The notes beneath the pieces are model-generated. The model was not told the origin of the DNA. It was given only the letters and a program-made list of their open reading frames with translations, and did not search any database. DNA of 64,000 nucleotides, from assembly GCA_031429105.1 (NCBI GenBank), contig JANOYV010000052.1, positions 1 through 64,000 on the forward strand. Reading direction: 5' to 3'. This DNA comes from JAKFWF01 sp031429105 (GTDB taxonomy: Bacteria; Pseudomonadota; Alphaproteobacteria; Rhizobiales; Hyphomicrobiaceae). Every line of letters begins with the position of its first letter. Within the stretch, counting starts at the first letter, position 1. A program made the position numbers and the translations under genes. Shown here piece after piece: positions 1 through 8,473 of the stretch.

Positions 1-2
1 CC

Positions 3-1604
3 CCGCTGCCCTCCTGTTGCCTGCACCCTGTTGCCGTCCCCCTCGCACTTACGCTTTTCCTGGCTGCGCAATCGAACCGGCCATCAATCGATTATCCAGG
101 GGCTGCAGCCGGTTCCCTCCATCCAGGCCTGCTGGTGACAACGCTAATCCCGCACCTGTTCGGGGCGGCCGGCGAAATGGAGAAGTACTGGGGACCGCCA
201 AGCTTCACGTGGGAGGGCACCGGCCTCTTCATCGCACAGAATATGGGCCAACTGTATCTCGGCGCGATTCCGGCGCTGTTGCTGATCGCAGGCGGATTAC
301 GCGGTGTGTTGTGGGATCGGGAGGTGCGTTACTTCACGCTCGCAACGCTTGGCCTCACGCTCTATGCGCTTGGCGGGTTTACGCCGCTGTTTCGGCTGTT
401 CTACGAAGTGTTCCCCGGCGTGAAGCTGTTTCGCCGTCCAGCCGACGCGACGTTCCTGATGGGAGGCTTCGCGAGCATACTGGCGGGCTATGTCGTGCAT
501 CGGTTTTTCTCCTGGACCTTACCCGAGCCAAAGCCCTGGCAGCGGATCGCAGAGCCAGCGGTGGTGGCTGGTGCATTCCTCTTCGCGATCATCGTGGCGC
601 TGATCTTTGATCGCGTCGGTCGTGCCATTGAGCCGATACTGATTGCGGTCGCTTGGATCGGCGGCGGCGCACTGGCAATTTATGCGGCGAACACCATGAG
701 GACGTTGCAACCGATTGCAGCGGGCCTCCTGCTGATCGGCGTGACCGCAGTTGATGTGAGTTGGAACAACGGCCCTAACGGCGCATCCGCCATGGACCCG
801 AAGGAACTCGACATACTTGAGCCGAATTCGCGCAACCAGACCCTGGCCTTTGTGCGCAACAGGTTGGCCGCGCCCACAACGCCTGATCGCCGCGACCGCA
901 TTGAACTCATCGGCCTCGGCTTCCATTGGCCCAATGCCAGTCTCACGCATGCCCTTGAGCAAACGCTTGGCTACAATCCGGTGCGCTTGAAACTGTATGC
1001 CGATGTAACGGCTGCTGGTGATAGTTCCGGGTCCGCCGATCAGCGCAAATTCTCCAAGTTGATGCCGGGTTACAAATCCGTGATCGCTGATCTGTTAGGG
1101 CTCCGTTACATTGTCTCAGGCGTGCCAATCGGGAAAATAGATGCAACCGTGAAGCTAGGCGATTTCACCCTGCTGACACGCACACCGGATGGCTATATCT
1201 ACGAGAATCCGCGCGCCCTCCCCCGGGTGCTGTTTGCGACCACGGCCCAGCAAGCCAATTTCGCGAGCCTGATTGCAAATGGGGGAATGCCCGCGCTCAA
1301 CTACGCTTCGACGGTGCTGCTTGACACGTCTCCTCTAACCGGCGTTCGACGGACGGGTAAAGCGTCATTGAGCACCTACACCAACACGCGGATCGAGATC
1401 GACGCCGATAGTCCCGATGGCGGCTGGGTCGTCCTCAACGATGTGTGGCACCCTTGGTGGACAGCAACCGTCGATGGACAATCGACACCGATTCTGCGGG
1501 CCAACGTGTTGTTCCGAGCGATTGAAGTGCCAGCCGGTCGCCATCGCGTGACGTTCACGTTCACGCCGCTCAGCGGCGCATGGCGCGAACTGACCCGCCG
1601 TTAA
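3..1604 (+). CDS. YfhO-like membrane protein, 5'-truncated by window edge
   Basis: The reading frame is open from the first complete codon at position 3, so the gene starts outside the window; the GTG at 135 is internal. The visible part has several hydrophobic segments (roughly residues 75-260) and then a large soluble C-terminal domain. The segment around GGWVVLNDVWHPWWTATVDG, followed by a VPAGRHRVTFTFTP ending, matches the conserved tail of the YfhO family, whose members are predicted membrane glycosyltransferases or accessory proteins for cell-surface glycans. The usual last transmembrane helix after this tail is absent and the protein ends in ELTRR. Family level is fairly secure; the substrate is unknown. 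A gap of about 150 bp separates it from the next gene on the same strand. Confidence 0.7.
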   Translation, partial: PLPSCCLHPVAVPLALTLFLAAQSNRPSIDYPGAAAGSLHPGLLVTTLIPHLFGAAGEMEKYWGPPSFTWEGTGLFIAQNMGQLYLGAIPALLLIAGGLRGVLWDREVRYFTLATLGLTLYALGGFTPLFRLFYEVFPGVKLFRRPADATFLMGGFASILAGYVVHRFFSWTLPEPKPWQRIAEPAVVAGAFLFAIIVALIFDRVGRAIEPILIAVAWIGGGALAIYAANTMRTLQPIAAGLLLIGVTAVDVSWNNGPNGASAMDPKELDILEPNSRNQTLAFVRNRLAAPTTPDRRDRIELIGLGFHWPNASLTHALEQTLGYNPVRLKLYADVTAAGDSSGSADQRKFSKLMPGYKSVIADLLGLRYIVSGVPIGKIDATVKLGDFTLLTRTPDGYIYENPRALPRVLFATTAQQANFASLIANGGMPALNYASTVLLDTSPLTGVRRTGKASLSTYTNTRIEIDADSPDGGWVVLNDVWHPWWTATVDGQSTPILRANVLFRAIEVPAGRHRVTFTFTPLSGAWRELTRR

Positions 1605-1752
1605 CTGTGCCCCGTTCATTGACCGTTCAGCGAAAATCTTGTTCCTCAAGGACTTGAACAGCACCATGGTTGTGGACTTATCCACGCGTAGTGCTGTTGG
1701 GCTATCATGCGTGCAGATTGAGAAATTCTGTCAGGAACAGGCTTAACGCAAA

Positions 1753-3558
1753 ATGTCGATGAGTGCTGCAACCCCAGCCGATGCCCCAGCACTCACGCTC
1801 GATCGGCGCGTGATCGTGGCGTTTGCGAAGCTGTCGGGCGGGTTCTGGCAGGGCAAGGACAGTCGCCGCGCTTGGGCGATCACGCTCGCACTCGTGCTGT
1901 TCCTGACGCTGAGCATTGGCGCGACCTATGCCCTGAACATCTGGAACAAGTGGTTTTTCGATGCGTTGGCGGCGAAGGACGCGAGCACCGTTGGCCAAGC
2001 CGTGCTGACCCTCGGACTGATCATTGCCGCCATGGCTGCCATCGGCGTCGGCATCGTTCGGTCACGCGAGACCTTGCAGGTACGATGGCGCGAGTGGGTG
2101 ACGCGGCATCTGATTGATCGCTGGATCGATCAGCAGCGATTCTATCACATGGCGCTGGCGCGCACCGAACCAGCGAACCCAGAATATCGCATTTCAGATG
2201 ATACGCGTTGGGCAACCGAACTGCTTGTCGATTGCGGCATCGGCCTTTTTCTAGCGATCATCGGCGCTGCCACTTTCATCAGTATTTTATGGTCGGTCGG
2301 CGGCGCTTTGAGCTTGAAGCTCGGCGGCAGCACCGTACTTATTCCGGCCTACATGGTGCTCGCCGCCCTGCTGTATGGCATTGTCGCCTCCGGCTTGATG
2401 CTGCGGGTCGGTCGCCCCCTCGTTGGCTCAGTAGTTACCAAAAATGAGGCCGAAGGGCACTTCCGCTTCGCCCTTATGCGGGTGCGCGACAACGCCGAGA
2501 GCATTGCCTTGTCGCGCGGTGCTGCCGACGAGAAGCGTTTTGCCAATGGACTCTACGACACCAACGTCAGCCGCTGGCTGGCGATCGTGCGCCAACATAG
2601 CAACCTGACCTGGATCACCAATGCGAGCGGTCCGCTGGTACCGATCTTCCCGCTGCTGATCGCTACACCGAAGTATCTGTCGGGCGATCTGACGCTGGGC
2701 GATGTCACGCAACTGGCTGGCGCGTTCGTGCAAGTGCAGGTGGCGATTTCTTGGATCGTCGACAACTATAACAAGATCGCCGATTGGTACGCGTCGGCCC
2801 GCCGCATCATCGAACTGACGGATGCAGCCGATGCGATTGACGACAGGTTGGCAGCGTTCGATGCACCCCGCATAGCGCTTTCGGCTGGTGCGGCGCCAGG
2901 GCTGCGCTTGGTCGATGTTGCGGTGTGCGATCCATCCGGCAACGATCTTATCGACAGCGTCAGCTTCATGGCGCACCCGGGCGACCACGTGATCATCTCT
3001 GGCGCGTCGGGGACTGGCAAAACTTCACTCGTGCGCGCCATTGCAGGACTTTGGCCCTGGGGACGCGGCAGTATCGCGCGATCCAAAGATGCGACGCTGC
3101 TGGTTATTCCCCAGCGCCCTTACGTGCCAACGACGACACTGCGCAATGCCCTTCGTTATCCAAGCGGCGCCAGCGCCATTGCAGAACCGCACTACGGTGC
3201 GGCCCTGCGCCGGGTCGGGCTATCGAGCCTTGAGCATCGGCTTGACGAAACCGTCCGCTGGGACCACGCCCTATCGAATGGCGAATTACAGCGGCTGGCA
3301 ATCGCCCGGGTGCTCGTCCAGCGGCCCGATATTTTATTGTTGGACGAGGCGCTTGGTGCGCTCAACGAAGCGAGCCGCCGCGATCTTATGCTGGCGTTGC
3401 GTCAGGACTTGGCCCTGACAATAATCATCACATTCACGCAAACGCCTTTGGTGGGTGATGAGGCTAACTTGCGTATCGCACTGGGAGAGGCTGCATCCCG
3501 GTCCCCGCGCGACACACACGCTGACCCGTTGCCACGACGCGAACCCATTACCGCCTAA
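1753..3558 (+). CDS. SbmA/YddA-like ABC transporter, fused permease and ATPase with degraded ATPase motifs
   Basis: A 601-residue fused ABC protein. The first 350 residues hold about five or six membrane segments (near 42-62, 85-103, 162-182, 195-215, 295-330) of the ABC_membrane_2 type found in SbmA, BacA and YddA. The nucleotide-binding domain has Walker A GASGTGKTS (417-425), a Q-loop glutamine at 454, a signature of LSNGE (507-511, usually LSxGE) and Walker B ILLLDE (527-532). The D-loop reads GALN instead of SALD, and the switch-histidine region (about 558-565) reads TFTQTP with no histidine. A role in peptide or lipid transport across the inner membrane fits the family, but catalysis may be weak. 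It lies 57 bp before a small methyltransferase-like gene and upstream of ndvA on the same strand. Confidence 0.8.
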   Translation: MSMSAATPADAPALTLDRRVIVAFAKLSGGFWQGKDSRRAWAITLALVLFLTLSIGATYALNIWNKWFFDALAAKDASTVGQAVLTLGLIIAAMAAIGVGIVRSRETLQVRWREWVTRHLIDRWIDQQRFYHMALARTEPANPEYRISDDTRWATELLVDCGIGLFLAIIGAATFISILWSVGGALSLKLGGSTVLIPAYMVLAALLYGIVASGLMLRVGRPLVGSVVTKNEAEGHFRFALMRVRDNAESIALSRGAADEKRFANGLYDTNVSRWLAIVRQHSNLTWITNASGPLVPIFPLLIATPKYLSGDLTLGDVTQLAGAFVQVQVAISWIVDNYNKIADWYASARRIIELTDAADAIDDRLAAFDAPRIALSAGAAPGLRLVDVAVCDPSGNDLIDSVSFMAHPGDHVIISGASGTGKTSLVRAIAGLWPWGRGSIARSKDATLLVIPQRPYVPTTTLRNALRYPSGASAIAEPHYGAALRRVGLSSLEHRLDETVRWDHALSNGELQRLAIARVLVQRPDILLLDEALGALNEASRRDLMLALRQDLALTIIITFTQTPLVGDEANLRIALGEAASRSPRDTHADPLPRREPITA

Positions 3559-3615
3559 CCGTCCACGAATCATAATCAGGGCGAATTGCCCACCAACAAT
3601 AGAGAGGAATTTTCA

Positions 3616-4176
3616 ATGTTGCATTTCTGGGATCAAAGCTGGGATTTGCGCCTTGCCGAATGTCCATGCGACATGGATTTTCTGGAATGGCTCGAGGAAA
3701 AGAAGATCAAGGACCAGTCGATTTTCCATTTCGGCACCGGTAGCCATCACATCGTAGGTTTGAAGACGGCAGAGGACGGCTCGAATAACGCCGTACTCGG
3801 CATTACAGCCTCGCCCGGCGAATACGACGCCTACGTGAAAATGCTGATCGAGAAGCCGCGCCTGGGCTTTACCTATAAGGCCTACTTCGGCGATATTTAT
3901 CAGCTGGACCGCCGCCTATTGCCGCTGTTCGACATCGTGACGCTGTTCCATGTCGGCGAGTTCCGCACGGAAAAGAATGACGCCTATGGCGCGTTGACCG
4001 ATTTGGAAATGACGAAGGTATTGGCCGACCGCATGAAGCCTGGCGGGCAGATGTTGTTCTACTCCGGCTCTTACGCATTTGACGTCGCAGAGCGCACCTT
4101 TGGCGAACTCTCGAAAGCCAAGGTACTCAAGGATGCAGGCGTGTATAAGACGTTGCGAATCTTTGAAAAGCTCTGA
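3616..4176 (+). CDS. small SAM-methyltransferase-like protein
   Basis: A 186-residue soluble protein. The ATG at 3616 is preferred over an upstream TTG at 3586 because AGAGGAA lies 6-8 bases before it. A glycine-containing FHFGTGSHH stretch near residues 36-44 resembles motif I of class I SAM methyltransferases, and MKPGGQMLFYSG (near 144-155) resembles the post-motif strand (LKPGGxLxL) of the same fold. Motif I is not the canonical GxGxG, so SAM binding is only suggested. It sits between two ABC exporter genes (28 bp before ndvA), which points to modification of an exported glycan or lipid, but no substrate can be named. Confidence 0.5.
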   Translation: MLHFWDQSWDLRLAECPCDMDFLEWLEEKKIKDQSIFHFGTGSHHIVGLKTAEDGSNNAVLGITASPGEYDAYVKMLIEKPRLGFTYKAYFGDIYQLDRRLLPLFDIVTLFHVGEFRTEKNDAYGALTDLEMTKVLADRMKPGGQMLFYSGSYAFDVAERTFGELSKAKVLKDAGVYKTLRIFEKL

Positions 4177-4203
4177 GAGCCAAAAACTGGACGACCGCCC
4201 GCA

Positions 4204-5985
4204 ATGGAACTGATCCGCGTCTACATCCGTGCCATTGGCATGCTCGGTGCTGAAAAGACGATGGCCACGTGGCTGGCGCTGGCAAATTGCGCGCTGGCGG
4301 TGGTGGCTTTGGCTGAACCCCTACTGTTCGGCAAAGTCGTTGATGCGCTCGCCAAGGGCACGCCTGCGTTCGACACGATTGCCATGTGGGCGGCGATCGG
4401 CCTGTTTGGCATTCTGGCCAGTGTCGTTGTCGCGGTGTTCGCCGACCGCATGGCGCACCGTCGACGCTTGGCCGCAATGGCCGGTGCATTTGACCGCGCG
4501 ATCACGTTGCCGATTAGCTACCACGCCGAAAAGGGGTCGGGCGCGGTCGTCCGCAACATTCTGACGGGCACCGATATGCTGTTCCATACGTGGCTGACGT
4601 TCCTGCGCGAGCAGTTGTCGGCAGCGGTCAGTATCCTGTTCCTGGTGCCGACCGCGATCTACATGGACTGGCGGATGGCGGCTCTTTTGGCGGTGTTGGC
4701 AATACTCTACGCCGTGATCAACGTGGTAACGGTCAATCGCACATCGGCTGGTCAAGCCGATGTCGAACGCTATCACATTGAAGTCTCCGGCCGGGTTGGC
4801 GATGTGCTTGGCAACGTCACGGTCGTGCAAAGCTATGCGCGGCTGCAAGCAGAAGCGAGTGAACTGCGCGGACTTATCGGTCAACTGCTGTCGGCACAGT
4901 ATCCAGTACTGACCTGGTGGGGCCTGTTGACGGTGCTGACGCGCGCGGCATCCACGGTTACGATGGTGTGCGTATTCGCGCTTGGCTCGGTGCTGGCGTC
5001 ACGTGGCGAGATGACGGTCGGACAGATCGTTGCCTTCGTTGGTTTTGCGGGCTTGCTCATCGGCAAGCTCGACCAACTGTCCGGCTTCGTTGCGCGCATT
5101 TTCATGCAGGCGCCGACACTTCGGTCGTACTTCAATCTGATGGATGCCAGCGTTGCCATCGTCGAGAAACCGGACGCGAGCGAACTTGTCGATCCAAAGG
5201 GCGCCGTCTCCTACGAAGGCGTGCATTTTCGCTACGGCACCAGTAAGCAAGGCGTGTTTGATCTGAACTTTACAGCCAAGCCCGGCCAGACGATTGCGCT
5301 CGTTGGCCCGACCGGCTCCGGTAAATCGACGACGCTCGCCCTGCTGCAGCGCCTGCGCGATCCCGAGCAGGGCCGCATTACAATTGATGGGCGCGATTTG
5401 CGAGATTGCACGCTCAATTCGATCCGACAGAGCATCGCGGTCGTGTTTCAGGAGGCGGGACTATTCAACCGGTCGATTGCCGAGAACATTCGGATCGGCC
5501 GTCCAAACGCCACCGATGAGGACGTCGAAAATGCAGCCCGCCTCGCCGAAGCAGACGACTTCATCAAGCGCAAGGAGGGTGGTTATGCCTTCGTTGCCGG
5601 TGAACGCGGCGTTGGCCTGTCCGGCGGTGAACGTCAGCGCATCGCGCTTGCCCGCGCGATCCTGAAAAGTGCGCCAATCCTGATCCTCGATGAAGCAACG
5701 AGTGCGCTCGACACCGAGACCGAGGGGAAGATTAAGCGCGCGCTCGACACGTTGCGGCAGGGACGCACAACCTTCATTATTGCCCACCGTCTTTCGACGG
5801 TTGCGAATGCCGATATCATTCTCGTGCTTGACGAAGGTCGCATCATTGAGCGCGGCACATTCAAGGAACTGGTCGCGCAAGGCGGCTTGTTCTGGCGCCT
5901 CGTCAAGGAGGGCGGCTTCACCGAGCCGACCGAAGAAGACGATGCCGTCGAAAAGTCTCCTAAGCCGCAAACAGCATTCGCCTGA
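4204..5985 (+). CDS. ndvA: cyclic beta-1,2-glucan exporter NdvA/ChvA-type ABC transporter
   Basis: A 593-residue ABC half-transporter: six membrane helices in the first 310 residues, then an ATPase domain with every motif intact: Walker A GPTGSGKST (368-376), Q-loop Q416, LSGGE (472-476), Walker B ILILDE (492-497), SALD D-loop and switch histidine H528 in AHRLST. The N-terminus (YIRAIGML...ALAEPLLFGKVVDAL) and the length match NdvA/ChvA, which export cyclic beta-1,2-glucan to the periplasm of rhizobia and relatives. The glucan synthase (ndvB/chvB) is not in the window. It is the third gene of a same-strand run with the SbmA-like ABC protein and a methyltransferase-like protein. Confidence 0.85.
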   Translation: MELIRVYIRAIGMLGAEKTMATWLALANCALAVVALAEPLLFGKVVDALAKGTPAFDTIAMWAAIGLFGILASVVVAVFADRMAHRRRLAAMAGAFDRAITLPISYHAEKGSGAVVRNILTGTDMLFHTWLTFLREQLSAAVSILFLVPTAIYMDWRMAALLAVLAILYAVINVVTVNRTSAGQADVERYHIEVSGRVGDVLGNVTVVQSYARLQAEASELRGLIGQLLSAQYPVLTWWGLLTVLTRAASTVTMVCVFALGSVLASRGEMTVGQIVAFVGFAGLLIGKLDQLSGFVARIFMQAPTLRSYFNLMDASVAIVEKPDASELVDPKGAVSYEGVHFRYGTSKQGVFDLNFTAKPGQTIALVGPTGSGKSTTLALLQRLRDPEQGRITIDGRDLRDCTLNSIRQSIAVVFQEAGLFNRSIAENIRIGRPNATDEDVENAARLAEADDFIKRKEGGYAFVAGERGVGLSGGERQRIALARAILKSAPILILDEATSALDTETEGKIKRALDTLRQGRTTFIIAHRLSTVANADIILVLDEGRIIERGTFKELVAQGGLFWRLVKEGGFTEPTEEDDAVEKSPKPQTAFA

Positions 5986-6000
5986 TACTTGCGACTTTGC

Positions 6001-6747
6001 CTACTTGGTCGTTTGGATCAATTTCGCGTGGAACAGCACAGGGCCGGTTGGCTTGTTGATCGGTGAGCCGCCAGTGGGCTCCAAGCTGACGGCAAAGGTC
6101 GCAGCTTCGATCACGCTACGATCAAATTGAACGAGCACTGGGCGCGGGGCGAGATCCTTTTCGGACACAAGGCCCAACGAACGCACACCCTCGAACGAGG
6201 AATGCGCCATCCATAGCTGATAGCTCTTATCCGGCTGGGCTGCTGCCGCCACCGGACGCACGGTCAATAGCCGTGTCTCGATATCAACTGTCACCAGGAA
6301 TGAGGGCGATGCGTCGTCCTTTTGCATGACGGCAACGAACGTGCGGGGTGCTGACGGTGGCCGCTGCGTCTCGCGCACGAAAATCACAGCCATTAACGTT
6401 GCAGCAATGGCAGAAGCTGCAACGGCCAAGCGCCGCCACCGACCAATTCGCTGTTGCAGTTCGACGACATTGCCGCTGGTAGCCGCCGTCATACCGGGCA
6501 TCCGGTCCAGTCGGTCGATGCGCTCTTCGATCCGCGCAAGGACACCAGTGGGTGGGGCAATGGCGGGGATCAGATCGGCGAGTGGTCCAAGCCGGTTCTC
6601 CCAGGCCGTAATCGCGGCATCAAGTGGCAACTCCCGACGACGGCGGGCTGCAATGCTGGCACGCTCCGCAGCATCGAGCGTGCCAAGGACGTACTCGGCA
6701 GCGATGGCGTCGAGTTCCTCGGGCATATCTGGCGCTTGGGTCGTCAT
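6001..6747 (-). CDS. anti-sigma factor, RskA/zinc-independent type
   Basis: A 248-residue protein with a soluble N-terminal domain of about 90 residues, a single hydrophobic segment near 105-125 (LAVAASAIAATLMAVIFV) and an extracytoplasmic C-terminal domain ending in EPTGGSPINKPTGPVLFHAKLI, the layout of RskA/anti-sigma-K proteins. The N-terminus (AAEYVLGTLDAAERASI...AITAWENRLGPL) is typical of the family and lacks a zinc HxxxCxxC motif. The ATG at 6747 is chosen over the longer frame from 6759 because it overlaps the stop of the upstream sigma gene as ATGA, the expected translational coupling of a sigma/anti-sigma pair. It would hold the sigma factor at the membrane until an unknown envelope signal releases it. 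Confidence 0.85.
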   Translation of the reverse strand: MTTQAPDMPEELDAIAAEYVLGTLDAAERASIAARRRRELPLDAAITAWENRLGPLADLIPAIAPPTGVLARIEERIDRLDRMPGMTAATSGNVVELQQRIGRWRRLAVAASAIAATLMAVIFVRETQRPPSAPRTFVAVMQKDDASPSFLVTVDIETRLLTVRPVAAAAQPDKSYQLWMAHSSFEGVRSLGLVSEKDLAPRPVLVQFDRSVIEAATFAVSLEPTGGSPINKPTGPVLFHAKLIQTTK

Positions 6748-7490
6748 GAGGTCAAGCAACCCCGCAGCTGGGCAAGGCTACGGTGCAACCAAGTTTTGAT
6801 GGTCGAAACCGGACTGCCAAAGTGTTGCGACAGCGCTTCCCGGCTCTCGCCGCGGTAGTAGGCCATCAGCACCATTTCGCGCTTTTGTGGCTCGAGGCCC
6901 TCAAGGCACTTCAGGAGTTTCTGTAGATCCTCGTTGCGCTCGATCCCAACGATGGCCAGTTCGCCTGAATCGGGCAGGTCCATGACCTCAGGCGTGTCCT
7001 CAATCGACACCGGACGCACGCGACGCACCTCATCGAGCGCACGATTGCGTGCGATCGCCGCCATCCAGGAAATTGGCGAGGCGCGCTCAGGTTGGAAATC
7101 CCCCGCCTTCTGCCAAATCCGCATATAGACCTCCTGCAGAACCTCCTCAGCGAGGTCCCTACGGATCAAGATACGGACAATAATGCCAAAAAGTTTCGCC
7201 GACGTCGCATTGTAGAGCTTAGCGAAGGCGTCCCGGTCTCCACGCGAGGTCTGCGCCAGCCACGCGACTAGATCCTTCGTCGTTACTAGATCTTTAGGGG
7301 GAGCGGACACGCGAGGGATTGCCGTTGGTTGAGGTGCGGCCAGCGAAGCGCACGTGATATCGCTCGCATAAGAATGTGCAATCGAGCTTTTCGCAAGCGT
7401 TAACGAAACATCACTCTGAGATATTGGCACTTGTAGCGGCAAGCGCGCCGTCCGAAATAAAGTAGGACAGCGGTTACAGATGATTTGCAT
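6744..7490 (-). CDS. ECF RNA polymerase sigma factor (SigK-like)
   Basis: Contains sigma region 2 (GDRDAFAKLYNATSAKLFGIIVRIL...EVLQEVYMRIWQKAGDF, from about residue 77) and region 4 (LEPQKREMVLMAYYRGESREALSQHFGSPVSTIKTWLHRSLAQLR), with no region 3, so it is an extracytoplasmic-function sigma factor. It is paired with the anti-sigma gene through an ATGA overlap. The ATG at 7490 gives 248 residues with an unusual 70-residue N-terminal extension; a strong AGGAGG lies upstream but only 2 bases from this ATG. A GTG at 7310 would give 188 residues, nearer the usual ECF length, so the start is uncertain. The regulon is unknown; bcsS is divergently placed 180 bp away. Confidence 0.88.
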   Translation of the reverse strand: MQIICNRCPTLFRTARLPLQVPISQSDVSLTLAKSSIAHSYASDITCASLAAPQPTAIPRVSAPPKDLVTTKDLVAWLAQTSRGDRDAFAKLYNATSAKLFGIIVRILIRRDLAEEVLQEVYMRIWQKAGDFQPERASPISWMAAIARNRALDEVRRVRPVSIEDTPEVMDLPDSGELAIVGIERNEDLQKLLKCLEGLEPQKREMVLMAYYRGESREALSQHFGSPVSTIKTWLHRSLAQLRGCLTS

Positions 7491-7669
7491 CGCCTCCTAA
7501 ACGCTAAATTCAACCTAGAGACGCAACAATATAAACTTACTATTTTAGATAGTATTTACCGAGCATTACTGCCCACTATTTGTGGCGACGCGACTAGGAT
7601 CATACCCGGGTCAAGAATTAACCGCGACCTATACTGTGCGACCCACCACGGATACTGCGGGGCCGGGTT
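7491..7669. promoter_or_regulatory. AT-rich divergent intergenic region between ECF sigma gene and bcsS
   Basis: This 179-bp stretch is clearly more AT-rich than its surroundings and must hold the promoters for both divergent genes. It contains a palindrome with arms TACTAT and ATAGTA around a 5-base centre (near 7537-7553), which could be an operator, and a TATACT hexamer near 7630 on the plus strand that could serve as a -10 for bcsS. No convincing -35 was found, so these are candidates only. Confidence 0.3.
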
Positions 7670-8473
7670 GTGTTGTATTGCGTCAGGCAGTTACAGCGTT
7701 GGGTGGTGTTTACGTTGACGATGGCTGTCTGCCCGTCAGCGTCGGCCGAAGGCTGGGATGCGACGATCAAGCCGCCAACGCCGGTCCCTGCATGGCGCGA
7801 AATCTCAGGTGGCGGTATTGCAACTATCAACGGCTGGTCGCTTTACAGCGGTTCGACATTTGCGCCCTTCGGTGATCTCGCCAGCGACGGTTTCCGGATG
7901 CGGATCGGGAGTGGCCATGGGCGCTACCATTATGCCAAACCGGCGCGCTTCTATTACACGTGTCCCAAACCCACACTGGTTTGTCCGGCAGAACACGTGA
8001 CGGGCCGTGTCACGTTCGGCGATATTCTTGCAGGCTACCAGTTTTCGACAGGACCGCTTACGGTCAAGGCATTTGCCGGGTTTGGCACCGACACGCAAAC
8101 GCTGAGTAGGCCCGACAGCTTCAATGAAAGCGCAGGTGCAGCGACCGGGTTCAAGGGTGTTATCGAGGCTTGGGCAAATATAACGCCAAAGGTCTGGGCG
8201 GCCTTCGACGGCAGTTGGACGGCAGCCCACGACGGTTACGCGGCCAAGGTGCGGGTGGGCTATCGGCTGATCGATGCCGTGTCGGTTGGCCTGCAGGAGG
8301 AGGTGGCCGGTAACATCGCCGGCCGACGCTACAACAGCGGCGCGTTTGTTCGTTACGAATGGTCTTGGGGGGAAGCAGCCTTGTCGAGTGGACTCGCAAC
8401 CGAGACTGGTAACTTCCGCGACCTCTCGCGCGATCAGCTATGGACGTCGGTCAATGTTTCGGTGCGCTACTGA
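7670..8473 (+). CDS. bcsS: BcsS-like outer-membrane/periplasmic cellulose biosynthesis protein
   Basis: A 267-residue secreted protein. The GTG at 7670 leads into a basic then hydrophobic signal sequence (RQLQRWVVFTLTMAVCPSASA), likely cut after ASA. The mature part is rich in glycine and aromatic residues in alternating short beta strands (GDILAGYQFSTGPLTVKAFAG, KVWAAFDGSWTAAHDGYAAKVRVGYRL) and ends in an aromatic tail (VNVSVRY), like a small beta-barrel. The order of motifs resembles the CBP_BcsS family, found beside cellulose synthase genes in alphaproteobacteria. No other bcs gene is visible here, so a role in cellulose export is family-based only. Its 3' end overlaps the convergent MFS gene by 23 bp. 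Confidence 0.6.
   Translation: MLYCVRQLQRWVVFTLTMAVCPSASAEGWDATIKPPTPVPAWREISGGGIATINGWSLYSGSTFAPFGDLASDGFRMRIGSGHGRYHYAKPARFYYTCPKPTLVCPAEHVTGRVTFGDILAGYQFSTGPLTVKAFAGFGTDTQTLSRPDSFNESAGAATGFKGVIEAWANITPKVWAAFDGSWTAAHDGYAAKVRVGYRLIDAVSVGLQEEVAGNIAGRRYNSGAFVRYEWSWGEAALSSGLATETGNFRDLSRDQLWTSVNVSVRY

Noticed and set aside
135..1604. GTG at 135 as start of the YfhO-like gene
   Set aside because: The frame is open to the window edge and the upstream residues look membrane-like, so the gene is truncated.
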